From Amaurobius ferox (Eukaryota > Arthropoda > Arachnida > Araneae > Amaurobiidae): 64,000 nt of DNA. Below, piece after piece: positions 44,021 through 55,817 of this stretch. The translations under genes were made by a program, and so were the position numbers. The stretch spans positions 155,441,178 through 155,505,177 of the forward strand of contig OX578136.1 in NCBI GenBank assembly GCA_951213105.1, given 5' to 3'. Positions within the stretch are counted from its first letter, which is position 1, and every line of letters begins with the position of its first letter. Under the pieces are notes generated by a model. The model saw only the letters and a list, made by a program, of their open reading frames with translations, was not told the DNA's origin and ran no database searches.

Positions 44021-45311
44021 TACTCAATAAAAGTGATGAAAATTCAAAAATTTTAATTTCACTCTTGATTGGAAAATTATTAATCTAATTTATAATTTTC
44101 CAGTCAGAGTTACCTCAATTTAAAAAAAAAAAAACAATTCAACCAATTAAAAAAAAATTCAATTGCTATATCAATTCAAAATGTATATAGTTTAAGTGTC
44201 TAAATCATTCTGTTAATAACTTTAATCTTAAAAAAGCTCTTCATTTCATTAATAATATGTTTAAAAGATAAAGAAAGTTTTAGTGATACTTGCATGCTTG
44301 TAATGATCATCAAATAATATTCAAATAATGCATCATATAAAAATCAGAAATAAGATTTAATTTTTTCTGAAATTGCTGATTATTTCTAATTTTTCAATAC
44401 AGGGGGAATGAGGAAACTTCACCTGGGGCCACAACAAAGTTGGAAATGATAATGATTTGACTTTAGATTGCTCATGACAATTTTTTGAACACCAATATGC
44501 AATACTAGTATTTATTTGAGCAATACAATTTTTTGTTTTTTACTTCATAAATGTAAGATAAACCATAAAAAATAGATGTAAGTTAGAAATTCTTGGACTA
44601 TGCATATTAATGTATGTGAGATTCTCCAGCAGTAGGGTGAAAATTACTAACACGAGTAGCAAAATTCATGAAACTTGCCATCTTTGTAAATATACAAAAA
44701 TTGAAACTGAAAGCACCTTTGTTTGGTGTATAAGTTGTTGAATGGTGTTGGTGTATAAGTTGTTTGGTGTATAAGTTGTTGTTTGGTGTAAAAACTGTTC
44801 TGCATTTATAGAAAAATGATGAAATGGCCACACTTTGGTACAAACTTTCTATCACTGCATATATTTCTGGTGTGTTTATCCATACAAGCTTTGTTAACTT
44901 AAATATATCAGATATCTATTTTGTCCTTTAATATGTTATTTATCATCCAATTTCAAAACTAAACAAGGAAGACATTATTTTGACTGTAACACAGCAAACT
45001 ACAAAATTGTTTGTATGCATAAGGAAAAACAAACACTTTATTGAATAAATGATTTTAACTATCCCTAGAAAGCACAAACAAAACTGAATTCAATAAAATA
45101 TAATATTATATGTCCAAAATTCATTTTGTCAAAACACAAAATTAAAATGTGAAGTTCATTTTGTTTAACATAAAATTATTATTTTATGTTAAATAACATT
45201 GTGTTAAATTTTATTTCTGTATACAATACAGTTTAATATATTTTAAGAGATGCTGTAAATTAAAGACTGTAAGTAAAATATTAAAAATTATGGATGAAAT
45301 TAAACACTAAC

Positions 45312-45387
45312 CTTAAAATATATTTTAAATAGTTGATTAGTTAAATTTAAAATACCCCATCTTTTTGTGTCTTCTTGAGGAGCACGA
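45312..45387 (-). CDS. PCID2: PCID2 exon
   Basis: 76 bp between attttcag and gttagt. Reads (N)[20 protein letters not shown] then KIYFK, matching vertebrate [25 protein letters not shown]. Begins with one base completing the previous codon and ends in phase 0. Confidence 0.95.
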
Positions 45388-45586
45388 CTGAAAATAATAG
45401 AAAATATTAGAAATAATTACTGAAACTTAAGTAAATGATTATACAAATTTTCATCACAAATTACTATAAAATATTCACACTACAACATATGCCTTTTTAA
45501 CAAAATACAACATAAAATTAAAGCATTAAAAGACTTTTGTCCAGAGTGCAAGTATAAAAAAAAAAGTAGTATGAATTTATACTAAC

Positions 45587-45684
45587 TTATCTCCAACACA
45601 TATTCTGAAGAAACCCATCAGAAGATCAGCACCCTTTTCTAGAAATTCATGTGGTTTTTCCTTTTTATCTTGTTGCAAGTCAGC
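45587..45684 (-). CDS. PCID2: PCID2 exon
   Basis: 98 bp between acttgcag and gttagt. Reads ADLQQDKKEKPHEFLEKGAD then LLMGFFRICVGD, matching vertebrate [34 protein letters not shown]. Phase 0 start; ends with two bases. Only about 200 bp separate it from the next exon, by far the shortest intron of the gene. Confidence 0.95.
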
Positions 45685-46934
45685 CTGCAAGTAAACATAA
45701 ATATTTTAAAAAAAGCAAAAGCAAATATCAGAATGAGAAAAATTATACACAAGCAAGAAATAAACTGAATAATTTTCTTTTCACAGGAAGCAGGCAGTCA
45801 TGAATATACTCACTTTACTTTCGCAACCTTGAAAAAAAAATTCACTTTCGCATGCTTATAAATTTTTCAATAGCAATAAAGTTCTTTTTAATCTCTTGTA
45901 GCAGAAAGAAAAACTACAATATTTTGAACAGTAAAATAAAATTTCCAATTATTTTAGAGCAGAAAAATCTATTTTTTAATCCCTTTGACCACAATGTATT
46001 TGTATACATATTATTTTATTGGGTAAAAATAATGTGAATTTACTAAGTCACATCTGATAATAGCTGCAAAATAATTGCGACTCATTAAATCTGCTTCAAG
46101 TTTCATCAACACTAACTTTTTCCACAGTACGGTTAAACAAGTGCTTGAACCTGAAATTCCTGTCCCAGACTATAAATGTAAATGCTGTTGGGTGATTTTC
46201 AAATTGACTGCCTGTTTGATGTCCTGATCTTTGAACCCATATTTCATGCTAATAGAACTGATTTTTTTATACTTTTCAAACATATATTGGTACATTAGTT
46301 TATAATTAATAAAATGTACTCATTAAATTATTTATGTTTTAAAAATATTAGCTATTTTCTATTATTTTTAGTTTTCAAGTAATGGAAATTTGCATGTCCC
46401 AACTCAAAACACCACACTTAAGGAAGTCTATTTTTATGCTTTCAAATTAGATTAGCTTTTGTATATGAATTAAAAAATATGGTTTTACATTTTAATTAAC
46501 AAAAATGCAAGTGATTCTTTTAAAATATAATTATAATTATTTTAAAATTTTAATTTAATATGTGTCCCCTGTACATCTGTTGAATGTTACCTCAGAAGTG
46601 TTACTACTATTATTTTAAATAAGTTTTGATTTCTGCAGTTGGTAACAAAGCTAAAGGAAGCCATATTGTTCCTTCTTATCTAGTATAAAAAAAGAGATGG
46701 ATGACTACTGTTTTATATCTTGTTTATTGAAAAGTTCATATCTATATGGTAAGTATTTTTATTACCTATCATGAGTGTTACCTATATATTTTTCATTTCA
46801 TTATTTAAGTATAAAGATTTTTAATTTAAAAATAGTATATTTTTTGTTAAAGAATGAATAGACCTAACTTTATTATCTTAAAAATGAGTTTTATGCTTTC
46901 TTATGAGTTAAAATTCCTTCAGAAATCTCATGAG

Positions 46935-47070
46935 TTGTTGTTGTTGAAACCCAGACCGTCCGACCTACCAGAAAGGTGTAAGGTAACTGTTTGGATGGTC
47001 GGGAAGTGCCACCCAATTTAGACCGGAACCCAGTGGGGGAGGTATCCACAAGGACCGTACCCTCCTTCCC
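46935..47070 (-). mobile_element. 5'-truncated tRNA-SINE, copy 4
   Basis: Carries only the 3' part of the SINE, with a (caa)n tail at its left. It is bounded by the 14-bp duplication agaaatctcatgag (46921-46934 and 47071-47084). It has lost the polymerase III promoter head. 5' truncation with an intact tail and target duplication is the signature of target-primed reverse transcription. Confidence 0.9.
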
Positions 47071-47229
47071 AGAAATCTCATGAGTGTTACTTCTCATGAG
47101 TGTTACTTTTTACATGAATAATTAAACTTAAATTTATAGAAATTGTATAGAATCAGAATCAAGCTAATCTTCCTAAATTTTACAAGTTATTGTTGCAATA
47201 AACTATAATTTATTCTCATTTATTTTTTA

Positions 47230-47365
47230 GGTAAAATCAACATCTGCTGAGAAACAGCGATGATACTGGGAAAGGAGAAAGCTTGATGCTGCTCATGAGG
47301 CAGCTTATAAAGAAAGTCACAAGCAGAGAAATGCTAAAAAAAGAACAAAAGAAACCTTAACATAA
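47230..47365 (+). pseudogene. N-terminal fragment of the unnamed transposon protein
   Basis: After a possible acceptor (attttttag) the frame reads VKSTSAEKQR, a TGA, then YWERRKLDAAHEAAYKESHK and an Arg/Lys-rich run before a TAA. The AE(K/R)QR.YR.RR.AD..RR-like start is the basic N-terminus found on a widespread group of uncharacterised animal transposon proteins. One in-frame stop and a loss of frame show decay. Confidence 0.5.
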
Positions 47366-47949
47366 GAAAAAAATTACAGAAAATTTTCTTAAATGCATCA
47401 ATAAAAATCTTATACAAAAAATTTCTTCATAAATATTGTCATGCAAACATTTGTTACCCAACCTTTACTAGATATAATCCATTTTGGATTCTTAAACAAA
47501 CTGTGGTTGAGCGTAACACCTGCTTGTATGGGAAACATGAAAATCTTGAGTTCAAGAAAAAAAATTGAAACAAATTCATTTCCTATCTTATGATAATCCT
47601 TACAACTTGTGCAAATTTATAACTTCTGATAAAAGCTCAGCAAATTGCATGTACAAGTGTTCTGAATAAAAAGATAAAATAAAACCCATGTGTAGCAATG
47701 ATGTCGAAACAGAAGCAAAAATGAATTGGAGAGCTTGGTAAATAGTTAAAAAAAGAAAAAACAAAAAGAGGAAAAATAATCCCAGAAAAAAGTACAAAGT
47801 TTGAAAAAAACAGAAGTATCGGACACAATTAGAGAACTTCAAGATAGTTTTCAATAAGATATGAAGGAATTTAAAAAAGCATGTGTTTAATATCCAGCAG
47901 CAGAACAACGAATTTTTAACTATTTACCAGCAGTGATTGCAAAGAAAAT

Positions 47950-48480
47950 GTGAAGGTAGGCGAAGCGGCAATTCTCATAAACTTTTCAGAAAACTATTCT
48001 TGCAAGTTATCAAGAGAAGTTCAATCTTTTCACTTTGGTGCCTCCTGTAATCAAACAACTATTCACACCAAAGTTCTTTATGTAACTGGAAATAAAGTTT
48101 TATTTACTTCTATCTCAGATTCTCCAGATCATAGTCCAGCAGCCATCTGGGCACATTTGAACCCTATTTTCAAATTTATAAAAAAAAAGTTCCCACATGT
48201 TTCATTATTTTTCATTATGTCCATTCATTATTTTTCAAATAGACCATCTTCTCAGTACCGTGAAAAAATAACTTTTTTGTTTTCCACTATTTTGTTTGAG
48301 CTATCATTTACGTATGAAACTTGGTCATATTTTGAATCATCCCATGCAAAGAGAGCTACGGATGGTGTGGGTGGGACCCTTTAAAGAAAGGCTAATGATT
48401 ATATGGCTTATGGAGTAGACATTCCAGATACAGAAACTTTATATTCTGTTTTGAAAAAAGATTCTGAAGTGAGACTAAGT
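47950..48480 (+). pseudogene. Central catalytic-like region of the unnamed transposon protein
   Basis: Reads ILINFSENYSCKLSREVQSF, ..ISDSPDHSPAAIWAHLNPIF.., ..SNRPSSQYREK.. and ..YFESSHAKRATDGVGGTL, then a TAA at 48382. The sequence stays open in the same frame (..ANDYMAYGVDIPDTETL..). Intact relatives that I recall have (I/V).(I/V)DF.ENY, SDGP..Q(Y/F)..K and SHGKG..DG.GG. Here the D of DFSENY is N, SDGP is SNRP, and HGK is HAK. These changes, plus stops, make it inactive. I infer an RNase H-fold transposase but do not know the superfamily. Confidence 0.55.
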
Positions 48481-48648
48481 GTGCCTAAGCCAAATTAACA
48501 GGATTTCTAGGTTGCTTCCTCAAAATTTAAAAACTGCTATTGGCAAACAAAGGATTCAAATTGTAAATAATATAAAAGGCAGAATCTTACATTGGCCAAT
48601 TTCTTGCCTCTGTTCAGAAAATATATAGACAGAAGGGAAGTTGTGTAA

Positions 48649-49120
48649 ATGCCATCTTGGAGTGAAAACAGAAAACCTTCTTACAAAAAGTGTAAGAAGA
48701 GTAGTAGATTAGGAATGGAACAGATATATAGTTCAGGCAGTGAATCAGATGAAGTCATAATTTTTGCTGAAACTGATGAAGAGGATATTGAAAATATATT
48801 TAGCAATACTGAAAAAGAAATTAATCTTGAAATTCCTTCTGTAATTGACATCAAAATTGGTACATTTGTGCTTGTTGAGTTTTGTAGGTAGACTCAGAAA
48901 GAAAACAAAGTTCCAATATGTTGGAGTATGCCAGTCACCACTTGATAAAGATGGGAAAATAAAAGTGATGATTTTAAATATTTCTGGAAGACACAATACT
49001 TTATTCAGATTAAATGAAAATGATACCGCCTATGTGAAGTTTGAACAAATTATTGCCATAATTTCACAGCCTACTTTGAAAACAAAGGAGATCATACCTA
49101 TAAGTTTGCTAGAAAAATAG
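48649..49120 (+). pseudogene. C-terminal fragment of the unnamed transposon protein
   Basis: An acidic stretch (GSESDEVIIFAETDEEDIEN) leads to IKIGTFVLVEF. A one-base shift near 48883 follows, then GRLRKKTKFQYVGVCQSPLD and ..VMILNISGRHNTLFRLNENDTAYVKFEQI.. up to 49120. The ending V(L/V)V.F..(K)..(F/Y)YVG..... resembles a small SH3/chromo-like C-terminal module found in the same protein group. Stops and the frameshift show it is dead. Confidence 0.5.
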
Positions 49121-50089
49121 ATGTATTTGAACAAAGCACTTAAAAGTGAGAGCATTCGAGGATCTTTTATAGTTTTGAGAACTTGATTCAAGTCAATGTT
49201 TTTGACTGTAATCACCTAAAATGTGTTCAAAACTTTTTTTTAACATCTCGCTCTTTTTTTTTAATTTTTAAAATGAACATTAAGCTGTTACCTTTGTGCT
49301 AATCACTACTTTTATTTTGTACTTATTAATGTTCCATTAAATTCTTAATTGTGATATTTCTCTTTTTATAAATCTTTTTTACATATTTCAATATCATGAT
49401 TGTTACTGCATCTCATGAGTGTTACAGTGTCTCATGAGTGTTACCATAGCTAAAAGTCAGCTTTACAATAAAAATTTGCTAGTAGATGTAAATAAATTTG
49501 TGCTGTGACTTTAAACTCTCCAATTATTCATAGTCCTGAAAACTTTGACATAAAAATCACTAATTTTTTTATTAGAAGTAAACCCTCGTATTTCAGAAAT
49601 AAAGTAACACTCATGAGCGAAAATACAAATAAAAAACTTGAAAATTTTAAGATAAATAAATTATGATACCATTAAAACTTTAAATGAAGTGTTTGAGTTA
49701 AAATAATAACAATTTATTTCACTAATTTTTGACACAAAAAATATTACAGAATATTAAAAAAAAGTAACACCCATGAGAGAAATTGTGACTTGCCAAACAT
49801 TTTTTTTAAATTTCTTAAATATTAAAAAAGAAACTCATAAACGGTCACCTATTTACAGTACTGCAGATTACAAAAAATGAATAACAGAGTATAATTTTAT
49901 TTTTAATCTAAGTCAAATTTGCATGTGATGCAAAGCTTAAAAAGGCAATTCATTTGAAAATCACCCTGTCCCTAAAGAAAAACCTCCCCTCTCCCTTCTT
50001 TGTTGTACCTGTTGCAAACTGACACAGTTACATATCGGACCTCAAATTGATAGCTCCTTCCCTCCAGGGAAACCTGAGAGGTGCCCTTG

Positions 50090-51180
50090 TAAAAATCCAG
50101 GTAAAAACGAAAGAGGAATAGAGATATTCAGAGTAAACTCAATGACGAAAAAGTTCACTACAGGACCTTCCTTCTTAACAAAGAAAAACCTTTAAAAGTT
50201 GTGATCCGAGGACTCCTTGTCCCAACCAAAATTGAAATAATTAAAAATGAACTCTTAAGTAATAAAATTAAAGTAATTAGTATCACTCAACTCTATAAAG
50301 GCCCCAAAACTAGCAAAATCCTAATGCCTCTGTTTTACGTGCAGTGTGCAAAAATCCCAGAAAACGTAGCCATATACCAAATAAAAAATATGTTAGGACT
50401 TGAGGTAAAATTTGAAAGATATCGAAGCAGAGCTCAAACAAGACAATGCTTTTCATGTCAGTAATTCCATCACTCGGCCCGACAATGCTATCTCCCCCCA
50501 AAATGTGTAAAATGCACAGGCCCCCATAAAACAATAGAATTCTAAAAAGTAAAATCTACCCCTTGCACTTGTGCAAACTGTGGTGACATGCACCCCACCA
50601 GTTATAGAGGCTGCACGAAGTTTCCTAAACCAAAACCCAGACCCTCTTTTAATTATAGATCTGATCAAATAGAAATTTAATTCTAAATTTGTAAATAAAA
50701 ATGTTTCCTATGCAAACCTATTTCAAAACAACCCTGAAGACTTTCCAGAGCTCCCCCCCCCCCCTCCCACTTATAAATCTCAAAATTCAAAACCCATTGA
50801 TAGTAATAAAGTTAAAGATTTTAATGAATCTGTCATAGGCATGCTCCTATCTTTTTAAAGCCATTATAGCCAAAGCATGTTTATGAATCCTTTTCAAAAG
50901 TTATCCCCCTGATGAAAGTTGCTGAACATGACCTCAATAGAATTCAAATTTTATTTGCAAGTCTTAACGGTCTCCCTGTTTAAGTCCTGAAATTGGCCCG
51001 CTCAGATGAGCACAGAATCCCAGCATTTTTAATAAACTCAGCCTTCACCATTTCAAGACCAGTGCTCCATGGAGCACAGCTAGACCACCCCTCCTCTTTA
51101 CTTCTCGAGGAAAATTGTTCCTCCTATACCAAATTCTGCGACTCAACAGATCTCGATTGTGATTCGTCACAATAGAGATC
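50090..51180 (+). pseudogene. Decayed Jockey-like LINE ORF1 (gag)
   Basis: In mixed frames one can read VIRGLLVPTKIEIIKNELL, ..VISITQLYKGPKT.. and ..LMPLFYVQC.. then RYRSRAQTRQCFSCQ (frame 50201-50464), followed by broken CCHC knuckles (QCFSCQ..FHHSARQC, CVKCTGPHKT, CANCGDMHPTSYRGC) up to about 50620. A Pro-rich stretch and 3' remnants follow. The RRM-like 'RGLP' start plus three knuckles is typical of arthropod Jockey-clade gag. There are many stops, and no ORF2 is attached. Confidence 0.7.
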
Positions 51181-51299
51181 AAAGAGCATTGCCTGTTTCT
51201 TTTTGAAACTTCCTTTTCTGTAAATTATCTTTATTACTATTTTACAGCCGACCCTTAGATTGGCGTTTAAAGGCAGCCTTCGGCTGCCTGGGCACTCCG

Positions 51300-52500
51300 T
51301 AAATGGTTCATCCTTGAAAACTTGAAATTTAAGTGTGGCAAATGTTTAACAAATTCCAGAAATTAATGTCATTAGAAAATACTATATTGAAAAATATTGT
51401 TCACTTTATCATGTAAAAAGTATATCTGATCAAAATATTAATAGATCAAATAAAGAAGCATGAATAACAAAATATCATTTTCCAACCTAACAGAGTATTT
51501 ATATCTTTAAAATACAACATAAATTTGATAAGATCATTTTCACCTGCAAAGCATTTTTGAAAGAAAAAAAAAAAACCCACTTAGTTAATATAATAAAACA
51601 ATCTGTTGTAGTAGGGAAAAAAATGTCTTGTGCTTCCAAAATGCATAATTTATTAAGATAAAAATGTGAATTAATGATAAGAAATTACTGTTTTTCAATG
51701 ATCATGAAAGGCACCCATAAAATAATTAAATAACTGAAGAAAGCAGCATAGATGAAAAAAAAAAAAAAAAAAAAAAATTCTAATTAGACTAAAGAATTTA
51801 CACTTCATTATTTATAGTTGATTTGATCAAATTCCAAATACAAGATTATTGTTTTTATACAACTGGAATCACAATAATAAATTACTGGCAAAGTGCCCAA
51901 TACAACATATGTAGTATAATGGCATTTATGCTATTCACGATTTATGCAATTATGCTATTCCATGCAACATGTGTAGTATACTGGGTGCACCCCCCCCCCC
52001 AAAAAAAAATGAGATGTGAAATGAAACATGCAAATACTGAGAATGGAAGGAGTAGTGATGCATTTCATATATTTGCATAATTCTGTGGGCAATACAACCT
52101 TTAAATGTAACAAAATCAGCATGCAGCTGATCAATTCACAGTAATCATGGCTGAAGACGTTATAAATGGTCAAGGAAAAGATGTTACAAGAGTTGAAAAA
52201 ATCTGATGTGGGCAGCACATGACTTTCCTTATATAATGCAATAGATTTACTAGTTTTACAGTAAAAAAAATAATGTATAAGTTCCCTGCCGCTGTGTTTT
52301 TATCGTTGAATTGTACATTTGGCGATTTTACAGATGACAACATGTAAAACTGTTTCAAAACACTCAATTAACTTATACTCCGCGCAACTCTAAATAAACA
52401 ATCATCAATATTGACAGTATCCTCAATAAGAGATATAGTCCATATAATAAAATACTTTAATAATTACGTCATCAATTAGGTGTAATTTTCATTAATTTAA
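51300..52500. other. PCID2 intron, no gene seen
   Basis: AT-rich sequence with an A-run (51754-51777) and a C-run (51990-51999). The frames at 51823-52218 show no domain. Confidence 0.4.
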
Positions 52501-53030
52501 CGTCATTTTTGCAATTTTGATGATATTTTTGTCAATCTGGGGCAAAATATTGCCAAGTTGGCAATACCTTGCTAAATTATTCGCTAAGTTCTCCAAATGC
52601 ATCACCAAGTGTTACAGACAAACAGAGAAGAGAATTTCTTATATACTAGAAGTCATATGACAGCCCGTCATATGACGGAAATCAGAATTTACGAGACATT
52701 ACTTACCATTTGGCATCATTTTTATCAATTTGGTGACACTTTTGTCATTTTAGCAACATTTAAAATAGTCTCAAAGTAGGCGACGTTCCGCTAAATTTCT
52801 CGCCAAAAATTACGAACAGATGGATGGAGAAATGCGTTATTCTTATAGTCTACATTTATGTTCTTTCCAAGATATTGAACTTTCATTGTCTTGTCGTCAT
52901 TTTCATTGATTTAGTGTCATATTTATCAATTTGGCAGCATTTAAAAAGTCGCCAAGTTGGCAACATTCCGCCAAAATCTCGCCAAGAATTATGGTTGGAG
53001 AAATAAGTTATTCTTGTAGCAGATAAATGA
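52500..53030. repeat. Three diverged tandem units (~180-220 bp)
   Basis: A 'gccaagttggcaacattccgccaa' block followed by 'tcgccaa.aatta' recurs at about 52552, 52772 and 52952. It is preceded each time by 'tttatcaatttggtg.cattt' runs and followed by 'gaga.a..gttattctt'. Spacing is 220 and 180 bp. Non-coding. Confidence 0.65.
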
Positions 53031-53389
53031 CTATTGGCATCCAAATAAAAAAGTATTACCTCAAGTACCTTTTCTCATGAATGGAACTAGCTAGTAGCTA
53101 GATCCACGAGAATGATGTCACCAAATTTGTCGCATGATATTACTTATGAAAAATGAACATATTTTACAATAGGTAATATTGTTTTTTTAATTTTATATGA
53201 TTTTTTGAAATTTTTTTGAGAAATATGCAATATCTCAAGAATGGCTCATGCTAGCATTCTAAAATTTATGTCAATCATTTTCTAATGAAAAATTACACAA
53301 GAAATGGCTATTTGCGTAACTTTATTCTGAACATTTAATTACGTATAAAAACAATAGGCTTCCAGTATTCATGGATTGTAATTTTGTAA

Positions 53390-53605
53390 TTTCCAAATTT
53401 AATTCGAATCGGTCCATTCGTTTGTCAGTTATCATCTGCACAGATTCACTGACACACAAGCACACACAGGCATCATCTCAAAAACGTCTACTTCGTGTTC
53501 AGGGATGCTTGAAACCTGCTCTCCCGTCGAAAACTTGAATTCGAATTTTAGACCCTGTCACAATATTTTCCTTATACATTATATGTATATAAGGAAAGTA
53601 AAAAG
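53390..53605. repeat. 3' end of an interspersed repeat with terminal hairpin
   Basis: Contains 'aattcgaatcggtccattcg', an acaca tract, and ends in an inverted pair (ttccttatac ... gtatataaggaa) then agtaaaaagg. A similar end lies at 17125-17180. Probably one repeat family; class not identified. Confidence 0.5.
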
Positions 53606-53699
53606 GCCAAATTCTTGGCTTGTAAGAGCAGAAAACATGCAAGGAGATTACTGAGATCACTGGTATCAGATTATGAACTGTCCAGTGCATTATTAAAGC

Positions 53700-54640
53700 C
53701 TGGAAAAATGACGGTGGACTATCAACTTTGCTGAAAGTGTGTAGTTAAAAAGTATTCCTGAAGAATTATGTGTGTGTGTGACCAAAGATGGTTAAAACAC
53801 TTAGTGAAATTGAATTGCAGAAAATTGACCTTAGAACTCACAACCATGTTCAATAGTGGAAGCAAGATCATTTCAACTTGTATGATGAAACGAGAACTCA
53901 AAGAACTGGGTGAAATAGTTGTGTTGCAAAAGAAAATTACTGGTTACTGAAAGTAATCGAAAAAAAATATGATTCGCCAAGAAACCTAAAGATTGGATTA
54001 CTGAGCAATGGGAGGAAAATCATGTGATCCAATGAATCCAGATCTACTCTATTTCAACATAATGGATGCATCCGTGTTAAAAGGGAACCTCATGAAGTAT
54101 TCGACCTTACCTGTACTATACTCACTATACAGGGCCTCAGGGGGAAGTGTTATGATCTGGGTTGCTTCTGTTCAGTTGGTCTATGCACAACAATAAAATG
54201 AAATCAGTTGAGTATATGAGTATACTGAATAACTAGTTTATTCTATTAATGACACTTTTCTTCCCTGAAATCAATGGCATATTCCAAGATTACAATTCAT
54301 GATTCATAGCACGAAAATTGGGAAACATTGGTTCGAGGAACATGAGGCCTCATTCGAATACTTGAATTGACCACCACAAAGTCCTGACCTCAATTCTATT
54401 AGGGTACGTGGGATATAATGGAGAAGCATCTAAGGAATAATTCAACTCTTCCTTCATCAACCATGGATCTTGGCAAACTGTTACTGTAAATTTAGCCAGA
54501 AATAGGTGTCGAGACACTGCATAAACTCAGACACAATGCCATAATGAATGCATGCTGTAATTTGTGCTAAAGGTGGCCCAATGAAATATTAACATGCACA
54601 ACTTATTTTTTGGCTAGGCAATGTATATTGATATTTGTGC
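53700..54640 (+). pseudogene. Heavily decayed Tc1-like transposase
   Basis: Fragments in all three frames follow the order expected for Tc1 transposases. There is a helix-rich start (53768-53950), then '(W)SNESRS.LFQHNGCIRVKRE' near 54020-54085, a 'GGSVMIW' motif at about 54145-54165, and a C-terminal 'LHKLRHNAIMNACC' near 54515. Stops interrupt every stretch. Element ends were not found. Confidence 0.6.
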
Positions 54641-54964
54641 TATTCAAGATTTAAAAGTTTTAACTTTATGAAAGTCAAAATAAATATAATTTAATTAAAA
54701 TATGTACAGAAGTATAAAGAAATTTAACCTAAATTAACGTTTTAAAATATAGGAAATTAATAATTAACCCAAGAGATGTACCATATTGCAAAAGCAAAAA
54801 GAGAGAATTAAAAGGTATGGCAAAATATATGTTATATTTTATATTGTAAAATAGGAGTAGAGAAAATTAATATGTAAACCAAAAAATGCACAATATAAAA
54901 ATAAATAAATATATCAGTTAAGTTTGCATTTGATAACTGTACTTGCATTAGTAACTGACTTCCC
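54641..54964. other. PCID2 intron, AT-rich spacer
   Basis: Nothing recognisable between the Tc1 relic and the LINE-tail fragment. Confidence 0.4.
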
Positions 54965-55174
54965 ATGAAATGCTCAGAGTCTGAATTTACACCGGAACAC
55001 ATTTTCTCATGTCCAGCCATTTTGGAGGCCATGCAGAATGTGGCTGAAATCCCATGGGAAAAACTCTACTTTGACAAGATCCTCGATATAGCTAAAGCAG
55101 TACTTTCTACCATGGATCCATTTGACATCTTATGGATGCGGTACAAAACCAATCAACTTGCATTAGTTTCATAA
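54965..55174 (+). pseudogene. C-terminal tail of a LINE ORF2 (3' fragment)
   Basis: Reads SESEFTPEHIFSCPAILEAM and ..ILDIAKAVLSTMDPFDI... The E.(T)PEH(I/L)..CPAI...(L/M) pattern is the Zn-binding tail that follows RNase H in many arthropod LINE ORF2 proteins. Only this last ~70-codon piece is present, consistent with a 5'-truncated insertion. It is unlike the full LINE at 8050, whose tail reads HSCPFTKDF. Confidence 0.55.
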
Positions 55175-55783
55175 TATAATCATTATAAATTAAAATTACT
55201 TTATAATTATTTTTGTATGATCACTTGATCAATAAAAATTATAAATTATTTTTTAATTTAATCTTCGTATGTTCCAACTATAAAATGCAAGATTCATATA
55301 TTTTAATTATCAAAATATGAATTAAATAATCGAAATATGAATAGACATCCCAATCAAGATTGATGAATTAAACACAATACAGTATCTATATAATGAGAAT
55401 CAATATTGTATTGTATTACTTCTAATCTTTCAAAACATCATTAAATGATACATAAATTGCAACTCATAATCCATTAGATGAACACAAAACTCTATACTTA
55501 TGAATATTTTTTGGTACAAAATTCAATTCTTGGACCCCGCAAAAAGTTTTGTCAAAATGAATAATTCAAATAATTAGGCTTAGTCCTTGTCCACGTATAT
55601 AGCATTAATGCTTGGATTTTATTTGTTTTTCTATTATCGATTCCATACCATTGATATTTGCTGATTATCTTTAGCTTGATGACTCGCTATTTAATACTTC
55701 TTTTTATTTTGTAGGTTTGTTTTATATAAAGTTAGGATTATCGAGTTGCAACTTCTCTCTATTCTATCATTGGACTTTCAAAC

Positions 55784-55814
<31 letters not shown>

Positions 55815-55817
<3 letters not shown>

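Larger units (their letters stand above)
46190..49966 (+). mobile_element. DNA transposon of a family I cannot name, with subterminal 14-mers
   Basis: Ends GGGTGATTTTCAAAT..TGCC: left from 46190, right as its reverse complement ending at 49966. Inside, the 14-mer ctcatgagtgttac occurs at 47077, 47093, 49412 and 49431, with near copies at 46591 and 46768. It appears inverted at 49604 and 49764. The 14-mers cluster between the ends and the coding part, as transposase-binding sites do. The coding remnants between 47230 and 49120 read left to right. A truncated SINE (46935-47070) splits the left 14-mer cluster. 'tgtt'/'tgtc' abut the ends, but no clear target duplication is established. Confidence 0.65.
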
